Positions 20,641 to 32,756 of a stretch of 64,000 nt of DNA are shown piece by piece; position 1 is the stretch's first letter; every line of letters begins with the position of its first letter. The position numbers were made by a program, and so were the translations under genes. Location of the stretch: NCBI RefSeq assembly GCF_018687715.1, contig NC_056766.1:44246933-44310932 (forward strand), read 5' to 3'. The stretch is from Carya illinoinensis (lineage: Eukaryota; Streptophyta; Magnoliopsida; Fagales; Juglandaceae). Under the pieces are notes generated by a model, which did not search any database, had not been told where the DNA came from, and worked only from the letters and a program-made list of their open reading frames with translations.

Positions 20641-21601
20641 AATTGCATCGATTATTCACATCGCACCCAGCATAAACATGCATGCATGCAGATAATATGG
20701 CCAGGTGGATTTTCTTGCAAAAGATCATGTATAGTTACAAGGTGGAAATTTCCCAAGAATTAACATGTCGGGGCCCGCGTAGTTAGTTTCTAGCTAAAGA
20801 TATTGATCTGTTGTTAGAAGTTAGTCTTCCCTACGTTAGATGTTTATTAATTAATAAAATGTACGTCTCGGAAAAAAAGATTTATAAAATGTAGGTATTG
20901 TCCTAAGTGTTGATCTGATCTTAAAACAATTAGCTACTTTTACCGCACAAAACTACGTATATATAACATAATTAAAGGAGCATTAATTCACAATCCGGCC
21001 ATCTAACATCCTCGTTTATAATGTGTTCATGTGCGTCATGCACGTACGTACATGTACATATAACATAAGAGGCTCTAGATCGGTCATGACATTGTAAACT
21101 TGTGCATGCATGCTTGCATCATGCGGCCGACAATAAATTAAGCCTTCACATGCCTGAAATTAAGGGACTAATCCAAGAGTACAACAATACCTCTCATATT
21201 ATAGATTAAAATTATTACCAAAAGACTAGCTAGTACGTAGTACTACTCCCACTATCGGCCAGCATGAACATGCATGCAGATAATATGGCCAGGTGGATTT
21301 TCTTGCAAAAGATCATGCATAGTTACGAGGTGGAAATTTCCCAAGAATTAACGTTTCGGGGCCGGCGTAGTTAGTTTCTAGCTAGAGATATTGATCTGTT
21401 GTTAGAAGTTAGTCTTCACTACGTTAGATGTTTATTAAATAATAAAATGTACGTCTCGAAAAGAAAGATTTATAAAATGTACGTATTGTCCTAAGTGTTG
21501 ATCTGATCTTAAAGCAATCTAGCTACTTTTAGCACACAATCCGGCCATCTAACATCCTCTATTATATATAATGTGTTCATGTGCGTCAACACGTACGTCC
21601 A

Positions 21602-22018
21602 ATCCTTTTAACTCGGGGTCTTAAACTGATCCAACGAAATAAATTTTAAAATAACAAATTTTAAATAAAATAATTTAAACTCAGTAACTTAGTAAAATAA
21701 AATAATAAAATTCAACAATAAACTAATTTAAAATAAAAATCACAATAAAATAAATAAAAACCAAATAAAACACTACAACTCAATATTAATAAAATAAAAT
21801 AGTTAAAGCTCAACAATAAAACAATTCAAGTTAAAGATTAATTTAAATGTAAAATAATTATTAATATCAAGAAAACACATTATTTAAATCTCACGACTTA
21901 AAAAAAATCATAAAACAATATAATGAGAAACACGTTTAATTTAAAATAAAATAACAACTAATTACAATAATTTTAAATAATCATTCAAAATATATAGACG
22001 TAAATAGAAAGTATCATA
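21602..22018 (-). repeat. TGTGATATCCC-family LTR fragment (first ~420 bp)
   Basis: AACTCGGGGTCTTAAACTG followed by the AT-rich block with ATTTAAATAAAATAATTTAA is the reverse complement of the LTR start, as at 44130-44539. It interrupts R2 between 'cacgtacg' and 'gcgtacgtg', so GTACG may be its remnant duplication. Confidence 0.6.
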
Positions 22019-22806
22019 TCGCGTACGTGTACATATAACATATGAGGCTCTAGATCGATCATGACATCGTAGACTTCTGCATGCATGCATGCATCATGCA
22101 GCCGACAAGAAATTAAGCCTTCACGTCCCTCAAATTAAGGGACTAATCGATCGAAGAGTACGACGATACCTCTCATATTATAGATTAAAATTATTACCAT
22201 AAGAGTAGTACTACGTACTACTCCCAATATGTCTAAAACAAATTATCCCAAATCCCAAACAGCCTATTTAACCAACTAATATAAAAAATTTATTTACGTA
22301 CCTAAAACAAGATCAGACCACCTCCAGAATCGTAGTAGATATGCATTATTAATTTATCCTTAAGTACTACAGTATTTATTTCACTACAAGAATTAGGCAT
22401 TTTACATCCTTAAGTACTACAATATTTGTTTCACTACAAGAATCAGACATTTTATAGCGCTCAAAAGCAAAATCCCTAAAACTTATTGCAGTTTCAACGA
22501 AATTAAGTGTTTACTTTTGATCAATTTCAGCGATCGACAAAAATCGTAGGGAAAATAATATTACCAGTGAATTCTTCTTTGCCACAAATGACCTAAAAAA
22601 AAAGTTGTGAATGGTGTGATCAATTTACAGATAAATCGTTGAGAAAGGTCAATTGTAGTGATATACATCGTTGCAAAAGCTGTAGAAATTGCCGGAAATG
22701 ACATGCTTTTTCCCAACGATGTAGAACTATCGTTGCTTGAAACTATGTTGATCGGGTTTCTATCACCGCAAATAGACCTAAAATCATTAAAAATATGCGT
22801 GATCAA

Positions 22807-24299
22807 TGTGACGCCCCAACTCCCATATATGGACACGTGGAAATCAAGGCGTCAGGATGGTGAAATCACGGGTCACGCATCCCATCGCCAAGTGCCAAGT
22901 GTGTGTATATACAACACGTGTATATTAAAATATCGCAGTGGAATAAAAGTCTTTGAACTAAGTACCAGAACATTGTTTAAATACAAACTCGCTTAAAAAC
23001 ATGTACTAAAAATATTACAAATAACCAGTAAAAATATAATACCAATCAAAAATAGGAAAATAAACCACAATCCACGAGTGATCCCCGATCACTCCTCCGG
23101 TGAAACCACCTCATCGGGCTCAACCTCCACGTCCTTTGCATCAAAATCTACTATACCAAAGATGGCACCGCAAGTATGTAACATAACAAACAAACCTCAA
23201 AATAAAAATACAATTATGCAATAACCAAATGTATGAACATGATTCCATATGCATATGTCCCAAAAATCATCATTTCCTGAAAATAATCATTTTTCCAACG
23301 CACGCCAAAATTCCATTTTGGCCCAAAAACCCAATCAATTAAAATAACCGCCATTTTCTCAGAAAATGGCCGCCCACATATCTAAGTCTCACCATTTTCC
23401 CAGAAAATGGCCCAATAACCAACCATCAAAGTACTGTAGGCAGGAATCACATGAGGGACTTTACCACCATCCTTATTTACCACCATTCATACAGTACCTC
23501 TAACTCAAACCAGTCAACCTAATCATTCAAATATAACCAAGATCATTTCTCGCTTGAAAACCCAGGTTTCAAGTTTTAAAACATGAACATGCATGCAATT
23601 ACAGGAAAATCCAGTTTTCATTTTACAAACATGAACATGCGTGCACTATGTAATGTGTGACACGAAACAAAACATCATCCAATAACCAACAAATTCCAAC
23701 ATCAGTCAACCACACAAATATCTCCATCCTCAAATCCATCTGATCCACGACTTCTCAGACTCAGTTTGGCATAACCAATCAATCACAAATTATTGTTAAA
23801 GCAATAGTATATTTAAATCTTAAAGGAAGTTTGAAAAATACTTACAGTACTATAAAACAATTTTTGGAGGATCAATGAGTGGTAAAAGGTGGCGAAAAAG
23901 TAACGTAATAGTGTAAAATACACTGTGGCCGTGGGTTATAAAATGCTCAATTTTGGATGAAGACGAACCAACACTTAAGATTGATGGGAAATGGTTTAAA
24001 GGTATTTGTGAAGCTAGTGGAAGTGGTGGTTGGCTGTGGGTTGCGGCAAAAACGGCGGTGAAAGTAAAAAATGGCCAAAACGAAGTTGAGCTCATGGTGA
24101 TTGCTCTGGTGACATATTAGAGCTGGAAATGGGTGGGTTAGGTTGGCAAGGGATTGGTGATGAAGTGGTGAAGAAGTGGTGGCCGGTGCTTACGTGACGA
24201 TGGCGTGGGGAGGATTTTGGGCTGCAGGTTGGTGGAGCGCGTGTGGCTTAACGGATGCTCGGATGTGGCTGAGATTTGGTGGGGGTGTTCACCGGCCGT
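22807..24299 (-). repeat. TGTGATATCCC-family LTR, 3' two-thirds, minus strand
   Basis: It starts TGTGACGCCCCAACTCCCA at 22807 (the LTR 3' terminus in reverse) and can be followed to about 24299. The acidic frame is recognisable near 23095-23160. It inserted in R3 after GCGTGATCAA. It stops at CACAAAA, where the next segment starts in the opposite orientation. Confidence 0.8.
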
Positions 24300-24615
24300 G
24301 GTTCACAAAAGTGGGTATTTTGTGACCCACAGCCACAGTGCATTTTGAACTGTTACATTGCTTTGTCATCGCTTTTTTGCACATCCAAAATCATTTGAAT
24401 AATATTTTATAGCACTGTGAGTATTTTCCAAACAACCTTTAAGATTTAAATTTTTTTTGCAATTAACAACAATTTGTGATTGGTTATTGGGCTGGACTGA
24501 GTCCGAGGAGTTCGGGTCGGATGGATTGGAGGGCAGAGTTATTTGTATGTCAGTTGATGTTGGGATTTGTTGGATATTTTGTATCTTGATGTATGTATTG
24601 CATGGAGCATGTTTG
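24300..24615 (+). repeat. TGTGATATCCC-family LTR, middle segment, plus strand, head-to-head with the previous piece
   Basis: GTGGGTATTTTGTGACCCAC, CACAGTGCATTTTGAACTG, TGGACTGAGTCCGAGGAG follow in plus order, as at 11530-11760. With 22807-24299 this makes an inverted arrangement meeting inside the LTR. It is a rearrangement, not a simple insertion. At 24616 the spacer resumes at a different point (GAGCATTAATTCACAATCC) from where it was left. Confidence 0.75.
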
Positions 24616-24681
24616 TAAATGAGCATTAATTCACAATCCGGACATCTAACATTCTCGTTACTGTGTTCATGTGCGTCACGT

Positions 24682-24809
24682 CACTGCAAGAAAAACTGAT
24701 TTTTGTAATCAATTTATTACAACCAAAAGATTATTTGTAACCAATATTAGCTGCAAATAGTTATTTCACTATAATTAACTAGCTGCAAATAAGTAATTTT
24801 CTTGTAGTG
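24682..24809. mobile_element. 128-bp CACTA-type MITE
   Basis: It begins CACTGCAAGAAAA and ends TTTTCTTGTAGTG, inverted repeats with one mismatch, the classic CACTA terminus. Flanks are CGT and CGC, a 3-bp duplication with one change. The interior (TTTGTAATCAATTTATTAC, TAGCTGCAAATA) is non-coding. The site corresponds to uninterrupted 'gtcatgcacgtacgt' in the spacer copy at 21040. Confidence 0.85.
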
Positions 24810-25795
24810 CGCATACGTGTACATATAACATATGAGGCTCTAGATCGATCATGACATCGAGGACTTGTACATGCATGCATGCATCATGCGGCCGACAAGA
24901 AATTAAGCCTTCACGTCCCTGAAATTAAGGGAATAATCGAAGAGTACTACGATACCTCTCATATTATAGATTAAAATTATTACCATAAGATTACTCCCAA
25001 TATGTCTAAAACAAACTATGCCAACTCCCGAACAACCTATTTAACCGACTAAAAAAAACAAAAAAATTACATACCTAAAACAAAAGACCACCTCCAGACT
25101 CATAGTAGATATGCATTATTAATTTATCTTTTATAAGTACCATGGTATTTGTTTCATTACAATAAATCAAAAATTTTTTAGTGCTCAAAATCGTCACGGA
25201 AATTCCTAAAAATAGCTGCATTTGACCAGTTTCAATGATTTTAAGTTTGCTGCAATTTCGATGAAATTAAATTTTCACTTTTGATCAATTTCAACGATCG
25301 ACAAAATCATCAGGAAAATAATATTACCAGCAATTTTTTTTTTTGCCGCAAATGACAAAAAAAAAACCGATGTGATTGGTGTCATCCATTTATAGATAAA
25401 TCATTGAGAAAGGTCAATTGTAGCGATATACATCGCTGCAAAAGCTGTAGAAATTGCTGGAAATGACTTGCTTTTTCCCAACAATGTAGAACTATTGTTG
25501 CTTAAAAATATTTCTAGTGGGTTTTATCACCGCAAATAGACCTAAAATCACTGCAAATATGCATGATCAAAGGCAGCAATTGTTCTCTTCGTCACAGTTG
25601 AATTTATTTCCAACACAGAAATTGCCAGAACAGGTCAATTGCATCGATTATTCACATCGCTCCCAACATGAACATACATGCAGATAATATGGCCTGGTGG
25701 ATTGTCTTTCAAAAGATCATGTATAGTTACAAGGTGGAAATTTCCCAACAATTAACTTATCGGGGCCGGGGTACGTAGTTTGTTCCTAGCTAAAC
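24810..25795 (+). repeat. Chitinase-cluster spacer, units IV-V (R2, R3, R1)
   Basis: Same order of modules as 19498-22806: R2 at 24815-25000, R3 at 25155-25650, R1 at 25665-25790. The last R1 copy ends the duplicated array on this side. Confidence 0.75.
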
Positions 25796-26868
25796 ATATA
25801 GTTAATTTGCTGTATATAAATGTTCACATATCCTACCAGATCAATTGGTCTATGACCATGATAACTAAACTGGTAAAAACTTTAGCTGCAATGCTAATTT
25901 AAATCAACACAATTAGCTAAACTTCAAAGGCTTTGAAGGCCTAATTAATACGATTCTCATGTATTATTAAACAACTACTTTTGTCGTGCATCAACTATAT
26001 ATGTCTCAATATTCCCATATAAATAAATAAAAAATCAAATATTGTCTTTTGCTAATATGTATGATATATAGCTAGCTGGAAGCTAATTATAACCTTCATG
26101 ATTATCCCATCCTTAGAAATCATTCAGGTAGGATTTTCAAGCCAGATCGACCCAACATTTCGAGCCCATAAATTAAAGTCACACCCTTAATACTGTCCGA
26201 AGTGCTACTATTGGTTGGGAAACACTATTCTGTAAAGCAATTAAATGAAACATATATACCTAAAGCTGAGGATGGTCTACGTAGGTTAATCTAAACGGGT
26301 CCGCAAGTTCTAACCTAGAATGTCATCATGGTGGTAGCTGGATGATCTACACAGATCATGAACTCAAACCCAATCCCATTTTATCACTTGTCGTATTATC
26401 GAAACTTCAAAAACATTTTTGGTTGAAAATAATTGATGAAGTTTTGTTTTTTAAATTAAACGGTGGGACTGGTCATGGCGAAGAGCCTCTCTTTCAAAAT
26501 CATAAATTGTCACCATAATTCATGCGTGGCGTCTCTAAAGTTTGGGGAGACTTTGACAGTACTTAAGTTAAGCTCATCTTTACTTGAAATTAATAGAGAG
26601 AGTTGATCAAGAACAATTCAGTAATCTCGTTTTTAAATAGATTCTCCGCTCTTAATTTGGATATTTCCCATAAATAGGCCGGAGCCATATATAGATGTTT
26701 AGCTATTGTTGGGCTTAGAGCTGTTGATCATTGACGTGGTTAGTTCTGAGAAAGTATGATTGAACTCTTATTATAAACTTGTGAGTGAGGACTAGGGGTG
26801 TAAAAAAAAAAAAAACCGTTAAACGAGGCGATAAACATGTCCAAGACCTTATCCGCAGACAATGTGAA
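25796..26868. other. Intergenic sequence, nothing recognised
   Basis: AT-rich, with stops in every frame. No LTR ends, inverted repeats or protein similarity were noticed. An A-run lies at 26800-26813. Confidence 0.6.
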
Positions 26869-26870
26869 AT

Positions 26871-27241
26871 TTATTTTTCAACAAGGCGAAGACCATAGAA
26901 GTTGTTTTCCCTAGCTAGAGTTATGGAGGAATCTATGAATATTTTACAGTTTTCTTGCTTGCTAGCCATTGAAGCTAAGGTCCGAAGATACGCCAAAGGC
27001 TCCACCGCCAATGGATAAAAGGGTTTTAACTCTAGGGTTTTTTATTTGCACAGTTTTGGTGAAGCTTTCGAACTAGAGCTTGTATAGGCTGGTAAGAAAG
27101 GTAACTTGGTAGTTACTAGAGTTGACATCCGCAAAGGCAGCAAAAAAATGGGTGAAAAGAGAAGAGTTTATGTTGGACCTACACCAGGAATGCACTTCCG
27201 CAATTCCAGTATCTGGCTTTCACAACTCCAGTTGAAGCCAT
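26871..27241 (-). pseudogene. Class V chitinase-like (GH18) pseudogene 2, 5' part
   Basis: It starts MASTGVVKARYWN at 27241, then a frameshift and stops. Successive frames give NINSSLFTHFFAAFADVNSS, KTVQIKNPRVKTLLSIGG, and SKQENCKIFIDSSITLAREN then FYGLRLVEK. These match barrel strands 1-4 of the intact gene. The sequence ends inside the catalytic motif (YGLRLVE for the family's HGLDLDWE) with at least two frameshifts and several stops. LSIGG and SSITLAR follow catalytic-family wording more closely than the intact gene does, so this copy may descend from an active enzyme. A TATATATA element lies at 27341-27350. Confidence 0.85.
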
Positions 27242-27244
27242 ATT

Positions 27245-27773
27245 TGAAGAGATCGAAGATTGAGATGGAGCAGTAGTACATACTCGGTTGCTACAGCTAT
27301 ATGTGGGATTTGGTGCGCAGCTTGAGAAGACATAGCACACCTATATATAGCCATTTCATGACCATAAAGATATGATTTATCATCGATTCATGTTGTCCCA
27401 AATAGCCACTGGCGGAATCAAGAACTTTTACATGGGGTCCAATTTTCTATTGTGTGGCACGTTTATATAAAATAAAAAGAAACTAAAAAACATAATATAA
27501 CTATCAATAATTTGCTGCATATACATAGAAATAAAGTTCTAAAAAACATAACTTAATATATGTTTCAAATTTCTGACGATAATGTTTTATGGAATAATAT
27601 CAATCCATTATTATTTTTATAATAAAATATTTAGAATTTATTTTCTTCATAGAAACTATCAAGTGATCTTTTAAAAGTTCATCTTTAATTCTAGTTTGTA
27701 AGCTAGTTTCTCAAATTTCATACAAAATCTAAATATTTTCATGTCACATCAAGCATATCATGTTATAATTGAG

Positions 27774-27820
<47 letters not shown>

Positions 27821-29520
27821 CTCAATGAGGTCTAAAGGATAAAATCTCTCAACTATTTTTTATGTAAATTATCAACCTTAAATAAATTTTTTCTATATAT
27901 TTTCAGTTTGGATTTCATATTAAGCAATCTAATATTGTATAACAAAAAAACTTGGAGACACATACTAATAAGTTTATTATTTTTCTTAAACTTAGTTTTA
28001 ATTTAATTTTGATGATGCCACATTCTAGAAAATAAATAATATATAGAACTTATATAAAATTTCAGAACTATAAGAAAAAAATTGGGGAAAGACATTTCTA
28101 AATATATTGAGATTTTAGAAAATTTTAAAGAAGTGTAAATCTTTTTGAGGTACCATTTACTATATTTATAAAATTTTAAATAAAATATAAAATAGATTTT
28201 GAATTTTTTACAAACTTTGGAGTGGCCATGGCCCTTGGAGATAGAGTTCTTCTACAGGTACATGGGATTGGGTACACGCGGGGGAATCGACCGACGTGTA
28301 TTATTAAAATAAAAATTAAAAATTAAAAAAAAAAGATGAGAGAGAAATGTCAAACTGAAATCTAGAAACCACATCTAGCTCTCGTGTACCTGTGCAAGTA
28401 GATGAAATCTCGTGTACATCCAGCCAAATCGAAGAACTGACCCAAGAAAGCAAACCCAGCCATCAACACTTACAGCAGTACAAGGAGTTTGTACTGAACT
28501 GATCCAAGAAATCCAAGATAGAGGTCCTCGCTCGGAAAAGATGATCCAAACCCAGTCTTTAGATAGCCACCGAATCTGCCCCAACTAGTGGTCATCGCTG
28601 TGGGTAGCCAAAGAGGTCTTTGTATGATTGGTCTGAATTAATTGTTCACAAAAACACAAAATTAGGCGTTGTGAGTGATTTATTTTTGGATTTAAAAATT
28701 GTGCAACTTTTTTATACTTTATGTGAATTTCCTCTTCAGAAACTAGCTCGTTTGTATTTTAATTTGCCTATGAAACAAATGTTACATGGATATGGGTGTA
28801 AAGATCCTCATAGCATGAAGAAAGTATGGGTATAAAGCTAGATCCTCATATTTTCCATTCAAGTTTATTAGTCTGTTATAGCAGTTCATAGCATCTTGGA
28901 ACGATGGCAAGGAGGTATGCGGTTGAATCCACGAATGTGAAGACGAGAAACGAAGAAGAAGATGGGAAGATGAAGTTGAGAATTGGCTGACTTGTTTTCG
29001 TGGCTTTGTGTCTGTGATGAAGGGAAGTGAATCTGCTTGCATATGAAACACAGCGTTTCATTTGTCCACGTGGGACCCGTGTACGCAGCGTGTCCCCTTC
29101 GGCGTGTGCAAACAGCATTTTTCCTTGGAGATAAGGTAGGTCCACTCGCAGGTCCGCCCGCCACTGCAAACAGTGACACTACCACTCCATTGTCCGAATC
29201 CAGGACAAGTGGGCTAGGCTTTTAATTAGATCATGGTGAATCTATCTGTGGATGGCTGGCTGGCTAGCGTAGGTTACGTACGCTTCCACTTGGTTGCTAA
29301 TAGTTTTTTTATTGTTATAAATGGATCGCAATTATCCTTTTTCTGGTAGTGTGAGATGCGAACAATTGTGCGAACATGCATCATCAATCGAAGGAATGAA
29401 TGCTTTTCTACAGTCACACCTTTAATTAGTGCTGCTGGGCTAGCTAACTGCATGTATCCAGAAGCCATCTGCAGGAATATACAATTCTCCGTCGGAATCG
29501 TTGAGGACTTACATTATTGG
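27245..29520. other. Intergenic sequence with a long (AT)n microsatellite
   Basis: (AT)n occupies about 27778-27819. The segments 28240-28620 and 28860-29225 are less AT-rich and hold several overlapping short frames, but no protein family was recognised and the frames are unsupported on either strand. Confidence 0.5.
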
Positions 29521-29524
29521 TATT

Positions 29525-30235
29525 TGATAGCTTGAAGTGGCCCTAAGGAATCAATATCTCGTTTTCAGGACCCATTGATTGCCTGGGAATGGAAATATAA
29601 GTGCTTTCCCTTGGCTGCTTGTGGGATAAATAAAAGAGAACTGCTCGTGTATAAAGATATTACATAAAAATAAATTTACAAACTGACGTCATTTTATATG
29701 ATCCGTTAGATTTATTTTACACTAAAAATAATTTTATAATTTGATGTACTGCATGAATACTGGTCTAGATTATTGTACAAAATGAAATAGAATCATTTTA
29801 CATCATTTGTCCATATCACATGGTGACATGAGATGTAGCCAACTTCAATACCGTTCAAATTAATAGGATAAGTCTATCCCTTGATATAATATATATATAT
29901 ATATATATAAATTCATGCTCTAGTTATGATTTAGAACCATATATATATTTATTTATATATTATCTATACACGAGTAATGCTAGATACAATCATGTGTTAT
30001 GTAAGCCCCACACACTGATTTTGAAAAAGAGTGTGATCTTATTAAAAAATTAATTTTTTTTCATATTAGTCCCATATTTAATCACTTACATTTTACTAAA
30101 AGAGAATTCGACACTTCAAATTTTATGACTATAAATATTATTTCACTATAGAATACCTTTAGAAACAGGAAAGTAATATGTGGATCAAAACAAAACAAGA
30201 AAAATACATTTAATTGTTTCTACGCTAATTAATGT
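29525..30235 (+). repeat. Threefold block, copy 1
   Basis: AGCTTGAAGTGGCCCTAAGG, CCCATTGATTGCCTGGGAAT, then TGGTCTAGATTATTGTAC, AATCATTTTACATCATTTG and GAGATGTAGCCAACTTC. The first part recurs at 35225-35685 and the second part at 46715-47150. About 90 bp (29640-29730) absent from copy 2 could be a small insertion. The block is non-coding. Confidence 0.8.
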
Positions 30236-30243
30236 GTGCCACT

Positions 30244-30616
30244 CTTGGCTTGTTTAGAAATAGATCATCTCGTCTCAAAATTTTCATCTCATCACATTCT
30301 ATTTCCTTTTCAAACATAATTTAAATATAAAATTTTTAAACTAATCATTACAACTTTTCAAACTTTCAAACAAAAAATAAAAAATATTTCAACTTTTTCA
30401 AATCTCCAAATAAAAATAATATTATAAAACTATATTTTAACAATATTTTAATTTTCTAATATTTTTATTCAACTTTTTCTCATTTATTTTTCAAAATCTA
30501 AAAATATTCAACTGATCAAACTATTTCACTAATATTAAAAAAATTATTTTATTATTATTCACAAAATTGAGTTACTATGATTATAACTTATGATTATTAC
30601 TAACCAACCTCGGGCA
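30244..30616. mobile_element. GTTT(G/A)G-type MITE
   Basis: The left end GGCTTGTTTAGAAATAGATC and right end ACTAACCAACCTCG are degenerate inverted repeats. The interior carries CATCTCGTCTCAAAA and CATCTCATCACATT and is otherwise AT-rich. It is similar in style to 6642-7025. Confidence 0.5.
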
Positions 30617-30619
30617 GAA

Positions 30620-31605
30620 TTGAGTTAGATATTTATGGGCTCGATCGAATATTGGGTATAGGTAGAAAATCCAACAGGAATTATTTTATAGGCCTCTAGC
30701 TAGCTAGCTGCAACCGAGCCCAAGCCCCTAGCTTCGACACCATAATATTTTCAAAAGAAAATATTGATTTTTTATCTGAGAATATTCATAGTTGATCATG
30801 CATGACGCCAAGAATATATTGTTGAAGTTTTCCCATTCTCGTCAAGGGTATATATCATCCACGTGTCAAGAGTATCTATATTAATTTTTTTATCAAGTTA
30901 TGTTTTTCCTTTTATAAAATAATTAATTTATAACTGATCTTTTATTAAATACTACAGGATAATTTTACTAAATTAAATTTCATTTTAATAAAGTGACATG
31001 AGTGGATTATTTGATTTAAAGTGCATGGATTATAAAATAGACATACAAGAGTTGTATGCATGTCATTGCGGCCCACTAACATTATAGGCAAAATGAAACT
31101 TTAATAGATACAATACTATAACTCTCAATACAAATTATTAATCCCATCCATTTATATAAATCACAGTATCCATCATTATTTAATACATGTATATATGATT
31201 AATAGCCTTACATATTCATGTGGATGGCATAAGCTTCCATAACCAATATATATATAGTCTCTAAAGCGGATCTAATCTCAATGCTCATCCCCACGTAAGA
31301 TTTAGGCATTAATTAGAATTTAGAAGTTAGAAATCCAAAAAAGAAGTATATTACGTAGTAATAAAATATAAAAAATGATAGTTGCAGTCGTGATTGTATA
31401 TACACCACGTAATCACTTTGAAAAAATTAAATAAATACAGAACCCACATGAAAAAAAAAATTTAATAGTAAACTCTACTCATTTTCAAAACGACTGCATA
31501 GCGCTTGCGCACTCCACGACTATATGTAATATTACTCATAAAAATATTGCCTGACGACTTGACAAGATCAAATCCAAGAACCTCTTTTAATATAATATTT
31601 AACTC
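30620..31605. other. AT-rich intergenic sequence, no gene seen
   Basis: No coding or element ends recognised. A GCTAGCTAGCTGC run is at about 30700. Confidence 0.5.
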
Positions 31606-31607
31606 TT

Positions 31608-31735
31608 AGGCTGTGTTTGGTAAGAGACTATTTTACTATTATTTATAAACAGTTTATTACTATTCATAAATTATTATTTACTTTTTTACTGCTATTCATA
31701 GATTATCTGAAGCAATCATATCTGACCAACATAAC
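31608..31735. mobile_element. Short MITE-like remnant
   Basis: TAGGCTGTGTTTGGTAAGAG is followed by repeated 'ttactattcataaa' words. This is a common plant MITE terminus. The far end is not clear. Confidence 0.35.
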
Positions 31736-31972
31736 CTACTTCTTTATGATGACAAAAGATTAATTGTGCAACTCAAGTATGATCACAAATTAAAAGTTAT
31801 ACAAGCATGGTGTGAATATGTAGAAACATTGGATTAATGAATTCAATCTAACCTAAAGTAGATCAAAGAGTGAAGTCCTTGTCGGCACCAACATGCCATG
31901 CAAAGTAACCGAGCAATCCCTTTTCCTTAGCATATGTAACCTCGGTAGAAACACTCTGGGTATCATCATAAT

Positions 31973-32709
31973 TGATTGAGCTGAGATATTGCATATTTTA
32001 GCTATTTAAAACCAATGTATTTTAAATTCATCATGACATTATTATTGGTTTTAAAGGAAAAAATGATTAATAAGGATAAATCAAAGTTGTGATTTTAATT
32101 GATTAAAAACATGAATTTCTGCTTGAATTCTACCAACTATTGATTACTGTGCATTCTAGTTCATAATTTTTCTTGCTTTCCATTATCATTTGCGTTTGTA
32201 CCATTGTTTTTCTTGTTCTTCATGTTCATAAAGTTTCTTGAGCTATCTTTCCATCTTTTGGGTTCAATCCATGAACCTCAAAAGATAGAAGAACTTCTTG
32301 CCATCCGTGAATGGAAGTTGCTCAAGCTAATTTTTTTAGTGTTATTTTGTTGTTGAGTATTTTCTTTTTTTTAATCTCCATATCCATTTTTTCGTGCATA
32401 CCATGGTTTATTATGTTCATGTCTTGTTCATACTTTGTCTTGAGCTTTCCCACCATTCAAACACTCCCAACTCCATCTAACCTCATACACGGCCACACCA
32501 ATCACCCCACCGAATACTCATGCCCTTCAACTCACGGATCCATTTTTTCACACTAAAATAAACCCACCAACTCAACCCAAGTCCAAAAAAGAGGCTGAAA
32601 CAAAGAAGAGGCATGTTGAAAAGAAAAACAAATAAATATGGAAGAGCATGCCGTGCCATGCTTGACTTGGAGGAAGGAGTTTGGCAACACTAACTTGAAT
32701 TCAACCATC

Positions 32710-32756
<47 letters not shown>

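Larger units (their letters stand above)
19498..22806 (+). repeat. Tandemly duplicated chitinase-cluster spacers (units I-III)
   Basis: Three modules recur in the same order. R1 (GCATGCAGATAATATGGCC...TTACGAGGTGGAAATTTCC) is at about 19525, 20670 and 21265. R2 (GTGTTCATGTGCGTCA... CTCTCATATTATAGATTAAA) is at about 19775, 21020 and 22020. R3, a CACTACAAG-started segment rich in 'gcgacaaaaat' words, is at 20153-20640 and 22381-22806. Two further sets are at 24616-25795. No coding was found. Sequence differences of several per hundred bases show that the duplications are not recent. Confidence 0.8.

Noticed and set aside
27778..27819. Possible promoter from TATA-like repeats
   Set aside because: It is an (AT)n microsatellite with no gene in range.
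28375..28584. 69-codon minus frame
   Set aside because: No family similarity, no promoter or conserved neighbour, and overlapping frames are of similar length.
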